Positions 10,300 to 22,628 are shown, numbered from the stretch's first letter. The stretch: 64,000 bases of DNA from Chlorella sorokiniana (GCA_025917655.1 CP084612.1:1116001-1180000); one strand, 5' to 3'. Notes: generated from the letters alone by a model not told the origin. Numbers and translations are program-made.

Positions 10300-12377
10300 A
10301 TGAAGCCAAGTGTGCTCACCTTTGTCGTGCTGCTGTCGATCGCGTTTGGTACGCGCCTAAGGATGCTAGCTTAGGCTTGCAGCACCCTTGGCATGCTCGG
10401 CATATCCCCGCTTGCCACTGGTGCCCGCGCTCCGGAACCCTATCTACTCTGTCCTCTTCGCCGCACTATGCCGACTCCCTACTGCTCAGGATTGCTATGC
10501 GACACTTTCAGTTGCCAGCATGATCCCAGCGCACTGCCCACTGTGTCTCCGTACCTCAGCTGCTGGCCGAGGGGCGCCCGCCCGCCCATGTGCCCCCCGC
10601 CCCTGCTCTGGGTGACATGCAGGCGCGTCTGCTCAGCGTCTGCGTTGCAGATCTGGCGAGGGCAACTGCGCCAAGTGCAACAAGGCTCGCAGCAAGTGAG
10701 TCGCAGGAGAGAACTCTTGGCAAGCCTGGCCTGTGGCCCGTTGCCAACCCATGGCGGGGCTCATTTGCCGCAAAGGCAGCTGCCATGCCGAAATGCAAGT
10801 GACGAGAAGTCATCACGCAGGTGCCTCAAGTGCTATGACACCTACAGCCCCAACTCCAAGGGCCAGTGCGTGCAGGCAAGCAGGCGGGGCATCCTGTTGG
10901 CACTGCACCCGCGTCACGATCTGGTGCTGTGGCTGCCCCGGCGCGCTGCCCATCTCCCCTCCCTTCTTGTCACCGGCTGAATCAAGTTGTGCTTCCCTCC
11001 ATGCAGTGCAAGGTTCCAGGCCCTCTGGGTGATTTCTGCGTGGTGGTGAGTGCTGCTGCTGCTGGCCTTCCAGGGGCAGAGTGGACGGATGCGCCCTTCC
11101 TCGCCCCTGTGCTGAACTGCCTCTCAAGCTGCCCGCCGTGTAGTGCAACGGCAACAAGCCCAACGTCTGCCTGAGGTGCTCGGACTGGTAAGTAGCCGCA
11201 GGTATGGGGCAGGTGATGCCTGCTGATCAGTGCCCAGGGGCCGCGCGGTTCTCTGCTGGCAACGCCCATTCCCGGCCCCTCCCTCCCCAACCTGCAGGGA
11301 GGGCGAGAGGGTCACAGGCCTGTACGCCACCAAGGCGGGCCGCTGCCTCGACTGCCCCGACAAGAACTGCCACCGCTGCGCTTCCATTTCTGGACGCTGC
11401 CTGGAGTGCGCACGGTGGGCAGCTGCTGCAGCCAGCCCATCTCGCAGGGTCCTGCATCCAACAAGCAGCCATGCTCTGCCCTCTGCATCCATCCCTTCAC
11501 TGCTCACCCGCCTGCTGGTAGCCTTACTCCATGCCTTCCATTGTGTGCAGCGGCTACGGGCTGGTGGGCAACAAGTGTGTGAAGTGGTGAGTGGCCGCAG
11601 CTGCCCGCCGCTGGGTGCAACGGAGGCGCTGCCCACCCTGCAGGGGGTGTCTCAGGGAAGCGCCGTCAAAGAGGAATGTTTCCAAGGCACACTGCATAAC
11701 TCGCCGGAGAGACACGTGCCACGATGCTGCACGCTTACCTTGTGCTCCTCACCCCGCTGCAGCGCCGACGCCGAGTGCATCACGGTGTGCGGTGCCGCTG
11801 TGCCGCCGCCGCCGGAGCCGGATCCGCCACAGCTCTTGCTCTGCTCCCGAATTCTGTTGCTGCTTGTTGCAGCTGCTGGCATGGCCGCCGCGCGGCACCT
11901 GCGCTGCCCTTTAACAACCCTGCCTGCGCCGCTGCTGCTGTTCCCGACTGCAGTGCAACAGGAACGCCGCCGTGTGCACCTCCTGTGAGTGGCTGCTGTC
12001 CGGCTGTGTGTGCAGCAGCAAGCGATACTGCCACTGTCACTCCAACAAGCCCGCCTGGCTGCTGCAGGCTTCTCTGGCTCCGCTCCTAACCCACGTGGCG
12101 TCTGCAAACCCTGGTGAGAAGCCCAGGGCATCGCTAATGAGGAGCAGTCGATGTGCAAGTTGGAAGCTATGCGCATTTTGGTGCCATGAGGGCTCTGTGA
12201 ATGTTGCATGTGCGCTCGTGACAGCGACTGCCACGTGTGGCTCGCCATGCCACCGCGCCCGCCCCTACTGCCTGCCGCAGCCGTGACAAGAACTGCGACG
12301 TCTGCGCAACGCCCTCTCGCTGCGAGTTCTGCAGCATGGGTTACACCCTGAAGGGCGGCAAGTGCGTGAAGGCCTAG
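10300..12377 (+). CDS. Secreted cysteine-rich protein with CxxC repeats
   Basis: Exon 1 (10300-10348) encodes a clear signal peptide, MKPSVLTFVVLLSIAFG. Many very short exons follow, each carrying one or two CxxC units: NCAKCNKARSKCLKC, QCVQCKVPG, DFCVVCNGNKPN, CLDCPDKNCHRC, RCLECARGYG, KCVKCADAECITC, and finally NCDVCATPSRCEFC before the stop at 12375-12377. The pattern resembles the furin-like or growth-factor-receptor type cysteine repeats common in algal and ciliate secreted proteins, with about one disulfide knot per exon. The protein is probably extracellular or wall-associated; no enzymatic domain is seen. The intron at 10876 begins GCAAGC, a GC-AG intron. Two junctions (between exon 1 and NCAKC, and just before the last exon) could not be phased, so extra exons there are likely. 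Confidence 0.72.
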
Positions 12378-12455
12378 TCAGACGGCGGCAGCGTGCAGGC
12401 AGAGCTTCGCAGCCTGCCAAGCTTGGTGGAACTTTTGTACCCCGATTCACCACCA

Positions 12456-12460
12456 TGTAA
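12456..12460 (+). terminator. TGTAA signal of the cysteine-rich gene
   Basis: TGTAA 79 bases after the stop. The opposing signal for the minus-strand gene (TTACA on the plus strand) is at 12496-12500, so the two convergent transcripts may overlap by a few dozen bases. Confidence 0.5.
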
Positions 12461-12495
12461 GGTTGTGCACCACTTCACCCATGATGACGGGCCAA

Positions 12496-12500
12496 TTACA
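12496..12500 (-). terminator. TGTAA signal of the SPF45/DRT111 gene
   Basis: TTACA on the plus strand, which is TGTAA on the minus strand, about 245 bases beyond the stop of the minus-strand splicing-factor gene. Confidence 0.4.
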
Positions 12501-12744
12501 GTATAGCAGCAGCAGGATCTTGCAAGTGTGTGTGACATGGAGTTAGCATGCCAGACAAGTGCGGCAGCAGCAGGCACGAGGCAACAGCTTTCCTCTCAGA
12601 TCAGACTTGGCATACATCGCACAGAGCCTGAGCAGGTGCCCGGCAATCGCAAGCAGGATGTGGCACAAACAAGGCCTGCGTCCAGCAGCAGCTGAACAGG
12701 GGCAGCGTGGGGGCCGCCGCTGCGGCGCCCGCTGCGCTGTGCCG

Positions 12745-15697
12745 CTACCGCCGCACCTCCTCGGGCCGCGGCGCCAGGTCCCGCTGCTCAAAGCGCTGCT
12801 CGTCGAAGAAGCGGGCCTCCACCTCGCGGCCGCCGAAGAATCGGCCCTGCAGGTCCACCAGCGCCTGCGCCACCGGCAGGGGTGTGTGTGTGTGTGTGAG
12901 CGGTGGGCGGGGGAATGAGGGAATGATATGTTTGTGTGCATGTGTGTGTGCGTGTGTGCGCGCTTGCGTGTATGCATGCTGAGAGGGGAGGGCCACGTGG
13001 GGTTGCGCCCGAAGGCGCCTGGCCAAGGACTCGGGCCAGTGCTGCGGCTGCCTGCAGGCCCCCTCCGCGCTGCGCCGCCGCGCGCCGCGCAGCCGCCGCC
13101 GCCCGGCGGCGTTGCCCAGCCCACCTTTGTGGCGTCCTCTGTGCGCTCAAATTGCACAAAGATACGGACGGCCTGGTCCTGAGGGAAGCCGGGCTCGGTG
13201 ACCTCGAAGATCATCACGCTGCACGGGCACAGCGGGCACAGCGCGGCGTGAGCGTGGGTGGGCAAGCCACAGGCGTGGCTCGCACAGGAGTGCACGAGGC
13301 TGTGTGGCAGCCACCAAGCAGGTGCCGTGAGCGCGCCCTGCAATGCTGCATTTCCTTATTCCATTAAGCTTGGCCAAGTGGGCCGCACGGCCAAGTGGGC
13401 CGCACCGCACGCCCGCTTGAGCGCTGCCAGCACAGAGCGCCACGCAACAGGCCCCGCCGCCGCGTCCCCCCCCGGGGGCTCACTTGGCCACGGCGCCGTA
13501 GTTGGAGCACTCCTCCCCACCTCGCGGTCCAGCTCAGCATCCACCTCGCCGGGCCCAATCTGCACGCGGGAGTGTGTGTGTGTGTGGTGCGAGTGTGTGT
13601 GAGGTGGTGGAGAGCGTGGGGTGTTGTGTGTGTGTGTGTGTTGTACCGGGGTGAGGCTGAGAGGGAGCGTGTTGAAGACAAAAGGCGCAGCGAGGCGGGT
13701 GCTGCAGGGGTGACTGGGCGAGGCAGCCTCTGCCCAGCGTGCCCAGCGCAGCATGGCGCGGCGCAGCACGGCGCAGCGCAGCGCACCATGTTGGTGAGCA
13801 GGATGACGCGCGTGGGGGCCCTCGAACGTGGCCGACCGCGGCCGCTTGGCGGGCTGCTGCTCGGCGCCGCCGCCGGGCGTGGGCGCTGCGTTGACAATCA
13901 CTCCCGTGCGCACGTCCACTTTCTGCATCATGAGCGGCGTCGCCATGCCTGCAGGGACCGTGGGGGTGGTTGAGAGGAGGGAGGGGTGGCCCTGCATCGC
14001 GCAGCCGCCCGGCACGTCCGAGCGACGCCCGCAGGTGGCGAGCGGGGCAGCCACGCACCTTGCCGGTTCCTGCCCAGCCCCTCGCCCTCCTTCCATCCCA
14101 TCTTCTCCAGCATGCGCTGCGCCAGGGACATGCCCTTGGGCTGGCCGCTGGCGGACGCCGCTCCGCCGCCGCCGCCGCCGCCAAAGCCGGCAAAACCCAG
14201 GCCGCCGCCGCCGCCGGGGCGCCCAGCCCGCCGAGGCCCTGGCCGTCGCCGGGCGGCGCCGCAGGGGCCATGCCGCGCCGCTTCCAGGCCTCCTCCCCGA
14301 CAGCAGCAGCGCAGCGCGCCGCGCGTCTTCGGCCTGCTGGCCGCTCGCGGGGCGGCGGCGCCCTGCTGCGGCGCCTCGCCCTGCCGGGCCAGCTCCAGGG
14401 CCTCCAGCTCCCGCACCTCCCTGCATGGCATGCCCAGGAAGCCAGCGCTTCAGCCGGCCTGTACCCCCACCAACTTAGAAAAGAAAGTGCTCTCCTCCTT
14501 GGACTGGGAGCATGAAGAGCACTTTGGATTGGCCGCTGGGACTTGCCACGGCCTCTGTGCAAGCAGAGAAGGCGGAGGAGGGCATGCCAGCAGCGCCAAT
14601 GCTGCGCGCCAGCAGCCTGCCGGCCGCCATCGCAGTGGGCAGCATGACACCTCGCCCCCACCCCCCTGCCCCCCTTCCTTCACCCCCGGCCTCCCCACTC
14701 ACCGCAGCCGCTCCTCTTGCTCCCGCTCCCGCTGCCGCCGCCGCTCCTCCTCCTCCCGTAGCGCCTCCTGCCGCGCCGCCTCAGCCTCAGCCTCCAGCCG
14801 CTGCTGCTCGCGGGCGCGCAGCACGGCGTCGTAGTCGTTGGGCTTTGCGGGGTCGTACTCGTCCCTGCAGGGATGCAACGCAGCGGTACAGCGGTACCAG
14901 CGGGGCCAGGGGTCAGTGCAGGGAAGAGAGGCGACAGGGGGAGGGTGGGGCCTCCACACAGAGGTGAATGAGCGCAAAGGGCTGCTATGCATGACATGCT
15001 GTTACTAGGCAACTGGTACAGCGGGCACTAGCTGCAAGCCCTCTCTCTGGCAAGGCCGCTGCGAGGGAACAACGTGTGGCGAAGGCCGGCTGGCTGCAGG
15101 GATGTGCTGCGTGGCCACCCCCTGCCCCCTCCCTCCCCCTCACTTGATGTCCTCCCCAAGGCTAATCCCTGGCGTGAGTGTGGGAGGCGCGGTGGCCGTA
15201 ACCGTGATGGGGCCGTCACCGCTGCTGGCGGCTGCCAGCAGCACGCCGCCGCCGCCGCCGCCGCCGTCGGTCGAGGCAGCGCCGCCACGACCGCTGCCGC
15301 GCCCGCCGCCGCGCCCGCCGCCGCGTGCGCTGACTTCAACTGGCGGAGGTCCCTCGCGTCCTCTGCCGCGTCCGCCAGCCGCAACTCGCAGCACTGAGGG
15401 CGGTGGCCCCAGCGCGGCTGCATTACAGCGAGAGGAGGGAAGCGTCGAGCGGCGGTGGCAGTGCCCAGGTGTGGTGCACCAGACTTTTTCAACGAAGCCG
15501 TCGCTTCTTTCGACCACAATTAGCGCAAGAAACTTCGTCAGGGCTCAAGGACGCTCACCGGCTCGCTTAGCAGCAAGGTTGACGGGCGCGAAAAGCCCGC
15601 TGCCCGCCCAACCCTCCTTCTTCTTTTCTTTGTCTGCATCGTCTTTCTCTTGATCCTTGGCAGAGGGCAAGTCGCCATACAGGCCCGCGAAAGCCAT
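12745..15697 (-). CDS. SPF45/RBM17-type splicing factor (DRT111 family)
   Basis: Nuclear spliceosome protein acting at the U2AF/3' splice-site step; plant members are called DRT111 or SFPS. Exon 1 (15697-15559) reads MAFAGLYGDLPS and is followed by a Lys/Asp-rich stretch. Exon 2 begins at 15417 and carries a Gly/Arg-rich low-complexity segment ending TPGISLGEDIK, then DEYDPAKPNDYD, a signature of this family. A charged coiled coil (LREEEERRRQRERE), a G-patch (MLEKMGWKEGEGLG) and a C-terminal U2AF-homology RRM follow. The RRM includes TRVILLTNMV (RNP2), a stretch with VDAELDREVGEEC, and the end REVEARFFDE, where the RxF motif for ULM binding is expected. The stop is at 12745-12747. The G-patch plus UHM order identifies the family strongly. 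Introns contain GT and CA repeats. Confidence 0.92.
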
Positions 15698-16132
15698 CTT
15701 GCAGTCCCTAGTGGACTTCTGCAGCAGTCTTACGCCTTTTCTTCCATCTGCTGAAAACGTACGTGCTACCGATTGACTGCTTGACGCAGCAGAGTGTTGC
15801 CCGGTCGCCTGAACAGGGAAGAAGGCTGCGGAATCACCTCGCCGCCGCGCACTTTGGTCTGCATCGCTTTATTGTGCCGCAACCGTGGCGATTTATACAT
15901 GTGCAAACCCCGCCAGCCACACTCTCGGCTTTGGCTCGACTTCGATCAGTTGTTTTGCGACTGCTTGTTTTTCACTGCCCAAGCTCGCAAGTGACACATA
16001 ATAGTAGCACGATCATCCTTATTCAACAGCATCAAGCCGCTTAAGCTTGCCTCACAGGGCGGTGTCCCTGCCGCCGTCGGCGGTTCAACCCGCGCACCTG
16101 GTTTGCGAGGCATCGGCACCATTAGGGCGCTG
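15698..16132. promoter_or_regulatory. Divergent promoter region, SPF45 and E(z)
   Basis: About 435 bp between the ATG of the splicing-factor gene (minus) and the proposed ATG of the E(z) gene (plus). It is less GC-rich than the flanking exons. No single promoter motif is convincing, and the true start of the plus gene is uncertain. Confidence 0.4.
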
Positions 16133-17743
16133 ATGAGCGAAGAGGGGAAATACATCTCTTTCCTGATGAGTGCGGGGTTCACTGGCTCGCCACCTGGCGC
16201 GCAGCGACCCATGGCTCCGCCAGCCCCGGGGATCGCGTGCAGTGCTGGCGGCGCACCTTCTGCCTCCCCTTCAGAGGGTCCCCAGCGGCTCTCCCGACAG
16301 GTGTGCAGCTCTTTCGGGGCCAAGGGCGCGTTGGGGCGTCGTGCATGCGCTGCAGAGCTGAACTGTCAACAGGTTTGCCGCTGCAACTCCTCGCTCTTCT
16401 CCTGGCACGCTGCTCATGCTGGTGCACCTCTGCACGCGCTGAACCCCCCAAAACCCCCTTGTCCAGACGAGGAAATCCACAGGGGCGTAAACAAGCTGTT
16501 CGCCTCGCTGCGCAAGAGCTACGCAGCACAACAGGCGGCGGCGGCGGCCGAAGCGGCGGCCGATAATGCGCAGCGCCTGCGCGAGGTGCTGCAGCGGCAG
16601 GCCGAGGAGCGGCAGCAGCTCCTGCCGCCCGCCACGTGGGAGCAGCTGCAGCGCTGCCCGCTGCCGTGCGTGGCGGTGCGCGGGACGGGCGCTGCGGCGT
16701 GGGACGCTCCGCGCGCAGCGATCGCCGAGCGGCGGCGCCAGCCAGAGGCAGAGGTGGCTGCCTCTGTCGGTCGTGGAAAAGCCGCCGATTCGGCGAGCAA
16801 GGGCAGCTGGGACAGCGGCGCGGGTAGCAGCGGCAGCAGCGACGAAGACGAGGGAGGGGAGGGTAGGGGTCAAGGCGTGCGCAGCGTGCGGCCTCTGCCG
16901 CCGCAGCCGCTTGCCGCCACTCGGTCTGTGTTGAACCACGTGGGGGCAAGAGCGTGCCGCTGCAGGTAGGCTCGAGCAGCTGCGTCGGCCTTCGGCTGCT
17001 GCTCTTGTGCAAGCTTGCCGCAAATGTTGCCCCGTCATGCCTCCCGCCCTCCTGCTTTGCGTCGCTTGACATGTTGCACGCATCAGTTTCCTTATCACGC
17101 TGCCACACCGAAACACTTACCCTTCCCCCCCCCATGGCCCACGCGTTGCAGGCCTTTGTGCTGCCCACCTGCGAGGCGGTGCCGCCTTACAAGACGTGGA
17201 TCCACGTCACCCGCAACTGCGTCAGCCGGGAGACGGGCCAGCGCATGTTCTACACAGGTGCAGGCGCTGGCTGGGTGGCAGTGGGCCGCTGGGGCCGCTG
17301 ACGCCGCGTAGCCCGGTTGCTCAGCCCCTCGCCAGGCAGCTGCTCCGCCTCTGCTGGCCATGCCGGGCGCAGCGGCCGGGCTGGTGCACTGCTCCTCGGA
17401 TGGCCGGTCGAAAGCCCAGCCTAGCAAGCCTCCCGGCCTCTTCCGCCTGTGCTACCTGTGCTACCAACACCCCCCTCCCCGCAACCCCTCTCTACTGCGC
17501 GCGCTTCTGCGCGCCATGCAGACGACAAGGGCGAGACGGTGCCTGTGAGCGAGGACGAGGCGGACGCCGAGGCGGCGGCGGACCGGCAGGCGCTGCTGGG
17601 CACGCTGCGCCTGCGCACCGACGCGCTGCTGCGGGGGCACCCAGCGCTTTGGCACGGGTGGGCTGGGAGGATGGGTGCGAGTTGGGGCGCTTTTCGTTGT
17701 AGGAGGCGGTGGTGGTGGCAGCGGGTTGTGTGTGCGCCGGGAC

Positions 17744-17799
<56 letters not shown>

Positions 17800-18902
17800 T
17801 GGTGGGGTGTGTGTGTGTGGGGGGGGATTCACAAGAAGGCTGCAGCACCCCAGAGGCACAGACGGCTGCAGCGCCGCTCGGGCCCCCTCCCCCTGGACCC
17901 CCCCCACCACCGCCGCGCCCCCCCCCCTTCCCGGCAGGCCCTGCCGTGTTTGATGCCCTGCAGAAGCGGCTAGGGGTGTCGGCGGCGGCGCTGGAGGCGC
18001 GTGCGGCGGCGCTGGCTGCGCAAGACGCCGGGCTGGAGCCGCCGCCGGAGCCGCGCTGGGAGGACAAGGCTGAGCGGTGAGGGGGCGGTGAGGGGGCGGT
18101 GAGGGGCACAAGAGCGAGCGGTCAGTGCTGGCATGCTGGCCTGGCTGTGCTGGCTGCACTGCTCGGGCCCCAACCCGCTGCTGCTGGCCTTCTGGGCGGC
18201 GGTTGGGCTGAGGGCGGGGGCAGGCAGGGCTGCGCTGGAGCGGCGGCGACTGGTGCTTGCTGCCCGCCTGCCGCCGCCGCCTGTCGCGCAGGGTGGAGGC
18301 TCTGGAGCGCGACGTGCACAGCAGCTGGTGCCGCCGCTGCCGCGCGTTTGGCTGCCGCCTGCACCCGGGGGCCCACCTGCGCCCCGTCATCGGACCGGAG
18401 CGGGAGCAGGCTGTGCCGCAGCGGGAGGGGGAAACCCCGGTGCCGTGCGGGCCACGCTGCCACCTCGCCGTAGGCGGCGGCGGCAGCAAGGGCCGGGAAT
18501 CAGGCGGCGGGCAGCCCGGCAGCGATGCGGGCGCGTCGATGCAGGTTGATGCGGATTCAACGGGCGAGCAGGGTGGGAGCGAAGGGCAGCAGCAGCAGCA
18601 GCTGCAGCAGCCGTCGCAGCAGCTCCCGACTCTAATGGTGGGCAGCAGCAGCAGCAGCAGGGGCAGGGGCAGGAGGGGGAGGGAGACTTGCGGGAGCAGC
18701 CGTCCTTTGGGTCCTCCCCAGCCCCCTGCCAGGCCGCTGGACAGGCAGGCGTGCGCAGGCAGAGCCGCCAGCAGCAGAGCCAGCCCCCAGCTTGCCGCAT
18801 GCCTCGGAGCAGCCACGGGTGCCAGAGCAGGAGGTGACGTCGCCGCCAGCCAAGCGGCCCCGCTGGGACGAGGCGTCGTCGGCGCCGCGCTCGCTGCACG
18901 GC

Positions 18903-18933
<31 letters not shown>

Positions 18934-21852
18934 CACGTCCCCGCCCGGCGCCGGCGCGGCAGCGGCAGCGGCAGCGACGGCAGCAGCGTTGCTCCGCGTG
19001 AGGGTGCAGGTGCGGGGTGGCGGCCGCTGCCTTGGCTTGTTGCCAGCGCGTGCTCACGTTGTTGGGTGATCCCGTCAGCAGCGCACGTCATGTCAAGCAG
19101 CCAGCGGGTGGCTGCCATGCACCCACCTGCCTGGCATGCATGCAGGCGCTCCAGCTGCGCCGCTCAAGCCCGACGACGCTCCATGGACCCAGTGGGAGGA
19201 CGGCCTCCTGCAGCAGGGCATGGAGGCAAGCACGCCGCGCATGCACTGGAGGGGCGGCTGCCGGGCACCTGCCCCCTCCCCTGGGCATCCGCTGGCTTGC
19301 CTGCTTGTCTCAACCGCCGCGCTGCCTTCCCCTCCGGCCCGCGGCACGGCGCAGGTGTGGGGCCGCCAGCCGTGCAAGGTGGCCACCCTGGTGGGCAGCC
19401 GCAGCTGCGCAGCGGTGCACCAGCGCATGGAGCAGCTGGGCGACGGGGTGGGGGCTGCCGAGGCGGATGGCGGGCAGCTGGCGCAGCGCCGCGGCCGCGG
19501 CCGCAAGATGGTGCGCCTCGCCCGGGACCCCAGCTCTGGGGGCAACACGCGTGCTTCGGGTCCTCTGCCGAGGCTGCTGCCTTCCTGCGCTAGCCATCGC
19601 GCTCTCGATGATCTCGCCCCCAAGGGCGCTGCCTCCCTTGCTTTTGGTGCTGGTAGCCGCTACCCCTCATGCGCCACAGCCCACGCCTCTCTCATCCCCC
19701 CCCCCCCCCCACCCCCCACCCCCCCACCCCACCCCTCCGCCCCCCAGGCCAAGGCCCAGGTCAGGCCCCGCAAGCCGGTGGCGGTGTATGAGCGCAGCAA
19801 GAGGCCCACCAACGAGGCGGGTGGCGCTGCTGGCTGCCGCAGCTGCTGCATGCCGCGCCGTGTGGCGCGTGAGGACCCCGCCCGCTGCCAGACCACTCGT
19901 CGGGCAGCGCTTGCTGCCACCTGTCGCCACATCGGCACCAACCGACCCCAGCGCCCTCCTGCCTGCGCTTGTGGCTGCAGATGTGGCCGCAGTACACGCC
20001 CTGCGCGTGCCTGGGGCCCTGCCGCCCCGACTGCCCCTGCGCCGCCGACGCCAACTTCTGCGAGAAGTTCTGCGCCTGCGACCCAGCCAAGTGCGTCAAC
20101 CGCTTCCAGGGCTGCGCCTGCAAGTGCGGCTCGCTGGTGAGGCGGGAGGGGGGGCGGGGGCGCGCTGGCGGCGGCAGGGGGAGGCGAGGGGGCACCAGCG
20201 GGCCCGCTGTGGCACCCAGGCGCAGCGTGCCGTCCGGCAGTCTCTGCTGGCCGCGTGTGCATGGTGCAGAGTTGGTTCGCCGATGGTGCGATGCGGGGGG
20301 CTTGCAAGGGGCTGCCTGGCGGGCGCGGCCAGAGCCCAAGCCCACATTGGCCTGCCTGCCTGCTCAGGGCCCTTCCCCACCACCACCTCAACCCTACCCC
20401 TCCACACGGACCTCATCACCACCCGACACAGGCACATGCACTCACCACCACTACTGTGCCCCCTCCCCCTCCCCTAAAAACAAAACCAATGAACAATCAT
20501 GTGCAGCTGGGCGAGCGCTGCTCCACCAAGCGCTGCCCATGCCTGGCCGCGGGCGCGAGTGCGACCCAGACCTGTGCAGGGCAAGAGCCGCCGCCGCTAG
20601 CTGGCGCTGCCGCACACGTACCAACGCTGCGAGCGCGGCCGAGCGTCTCTCTGCTGGAGGCCGCACCCTGCCCTCATTCCCCTCCCCTGCTGCCCTTCCA
20701 CGCAGAGCTGCAAGCCCACGCTGACGGGATCCCACCGCGACGGCTGGCAGTGCAACAACTTCCGCCTGCGGCTGGGCCAGCGCAAGCGCGTGCTGATGGG
20801 GCTGTCGGACGTGCAGGGCTGGGGCGCCTTTGTGCAGCAGCCCGCAGCCAAGGACGAGTTCGTGGTGGGTGGCGGCGTGTGTGTGTGGGGGGGGTGGCAC
20901 GGGGCTCAGTTTCTGAGTGACGGAGCGGCGGGAGAGGAACGGCCGGTACCAGTTTCATAGTAGGGGCCTCTTGCGGTCCTGCAACACAGGGCCCCCTGGC
21001 GACCAGCGCTTGGGTCGCACGACCGGCATCCCGCCTGCCCACCACCTGCAGCAAAGGCATGACCCCCGCGTTGCGTCCCCTCCCTCCCCCTACCCCTGCA
21101 GGGCGAGTACTGCGGGGAGCTGATCAGTCACGACGAGGCGGACCGCCGCGGCATGGTGTACGACCGCGACGACAACTCCTACCTGTTCAACCTCAAGTGG
21201 GTTGCGTGGGGTGGGGGTGGGGGTGGGGGGATGGCCCGCCCGCCTGCGCGGCCCTACCGTCCAATGTCTCAGTTGGGACACTTTCTTGCCTCGCAACAGA
21301 ACGGACATGCACGCATGCACACTGCCGGTGCCACCACCAGCCCAAACCCTTCCATCCCCCACCCACTCGCCCCCCACACCCCCACCCCCACCCCACCCCC
21401 CCACACACACCACACACATACCTGCAGCCTGGAATGGGTCATCGACGCGCGCCAGCGGGGCAACACGCTGCGCTTCGCCAACCACAGCACCAGCGCCAAC
21501 TGCCGAGCAGAGTGAGGAGCCCTGCCGTGCTGCGGCGGCCCCTACCCACCCTGCCTGGCCCTGCCGTCAGCTGAGCTCGGGTTTGCGCGCACTCGCCGCG
21601 TATGCCCAGCTGCCGCTGCTGCCCCAGGAGCAGCATGAGTGGGCACACCTCCCATGGGGCACTCATACCTGTCGATCCTTCCACCGCCACCACCATCCAT
21701 CCCCCCCTTCTGCCCCTGAGCAGGATCCTGGTTGTGGACGGCGACCATCGCGTGGCCATCGTGGCCAACCGGGCGCTGGCGGCGGGGGGAGGAGCTCTTC
21801 TACAACTACAACTACGACAGACGGGTGGGGCGGGGTGGGTGTGTGCGCGCGC

Positions 21853-21890
<38 letters not shown>

Positions 21891-22299
21891 GCGGGTGTTG
21901 CTTGTAGCAGAGTGTTTAATAAGCATGAATGGGAAGCAGCTGGCAGGCGCATCGGCTGCTTGCCTGGCAACAGAAGAGAAGCGATGCGGGCGTCCTGTGG
22001 CGGACTGGTGTCTTGCGGGTGGCGCAGGCATCCCACGGCTGGCTCCGCCCGACGTGCTGCAGGTGGCGCCCGACTGGGCTGTCAACCTGCAGCAGCAGCA
22101 GCGCGAGGCGGTGCGGGGCCCCGCCAAGAAGAACGCGGCCAGGCGCGGCGGCAGGGCCGGCGCAGCCGCTGGCGCTGCCGTGGCTGCAGCCGCTGGCGGC
22201 GGCGGCGCGCCGACGGCGGCGACAGCAATCCCGACTGACCTCTGCCTTGAGTTTGCTGCATTGCCCTGCCTGCATGCTGCTCATTGCTCGCTGGTGTGA
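16133..22299 (+). CDS. E(z)/EZH-type histone-lysine N-methyltransferase (Polycomb PRC2 catalytic subunit)
   Basis: Expected to methylate histone H3 Lys27 in the nucleus. Confident coding begins at 16471 with [15 protein letters not shown]; the ATG at 16133 opens upstream in a long reading frame, but the junction around 16300-16470 cannot be phased, so the true start is unsure. Domains follow in order. An N-terminal region has [14 protein letters not shown]. An acidic segment has [11 protein letters not shown] Ser/Gln/Gly-rich low-complexity region comes next, then a SANT-like segment ([24 protein letters not shown]). The CXC domain ([45 protein letters not shown]) leads to [42 protein letters not shown] (catalytic NHS) and [12 protein letters not shown]. 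The tail APDWAVNL parallels the plant/animal ADW tail. One extra G in the run at 21784-21789 disturbs the frame before EELFYN. Introns hold long GT and C tracts. Confidence 0.9.
17746..17798 (+). repeat. (GT)n microsatellite, 53 bp
   Basis: An uninterrupted run of about 26 GT units in an intron of the E(z) gene. It could form Z-DNA and is likely length-variable between strains. Confidence 0.95.
19696..19746 (+). repeat. Poly-C tract in E(z) intron
   Basis: C-rich tract with one run of 15 C followed by several shorter C runs split by single A or T, just before an exon acceptor. It acts as an extreme pyrimidine tract but is also prone to sequencing error. Confidence 0.9.
21853..21886 (+). repeat. 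(GC)n/(GT)n microsatellite
   Basis: Mixed GC then GT alternating purine-pyrimidine tract at the 5' end of the last intron of the E(z) gene. Confidence 0.85.
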
Positions 22300-22628
22300 G
22301 TGGCATGGGCAGGCTGAGAGCCACGGCTTCCCCTTGGCAGGCGAGGCTCATGGCAGAGTTGGGGAAGGCATATGAGGCTGCTGACATGGCGCTGCCTGAG
22401 GCTACCAAACCCTTGGCCTGCGGACTGCACAGTAGCCCCGAAGTCTTACCCTCCAGCCCCTCTTGCCTTGTATTGGGTGCTGGTGCGTGGCGGACTGCCC
22501 GCGGCAAACCTTGGACTGGTTTATTAAACCCTCAGGGCCCACGCTGGCTCAGCGCCTTGCTGCAGCTCAGCAATTTGCTGCTTGGCTGGGCCTTTGCTCG
22601 TGAAGGCAGCAGCAGGGCGGGCCCCACA
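22300..22628. other. Intergenic region
   Basis: About 330 bp between the E(z) stop and the transporter ATG. Nothing coding is supported; promoter elements were not recognised. Confidence 0.4.

Noticed and set aside
17461-18936. 491-codon minus-strand frame opposite the E(z) gene
   Set aside because: Translates the GT repeat as a Thr/His run and is Pro/Arg-rich throughout, which is typical of antisense GC-rich sequence; the plus strand carries the E(z) exons.
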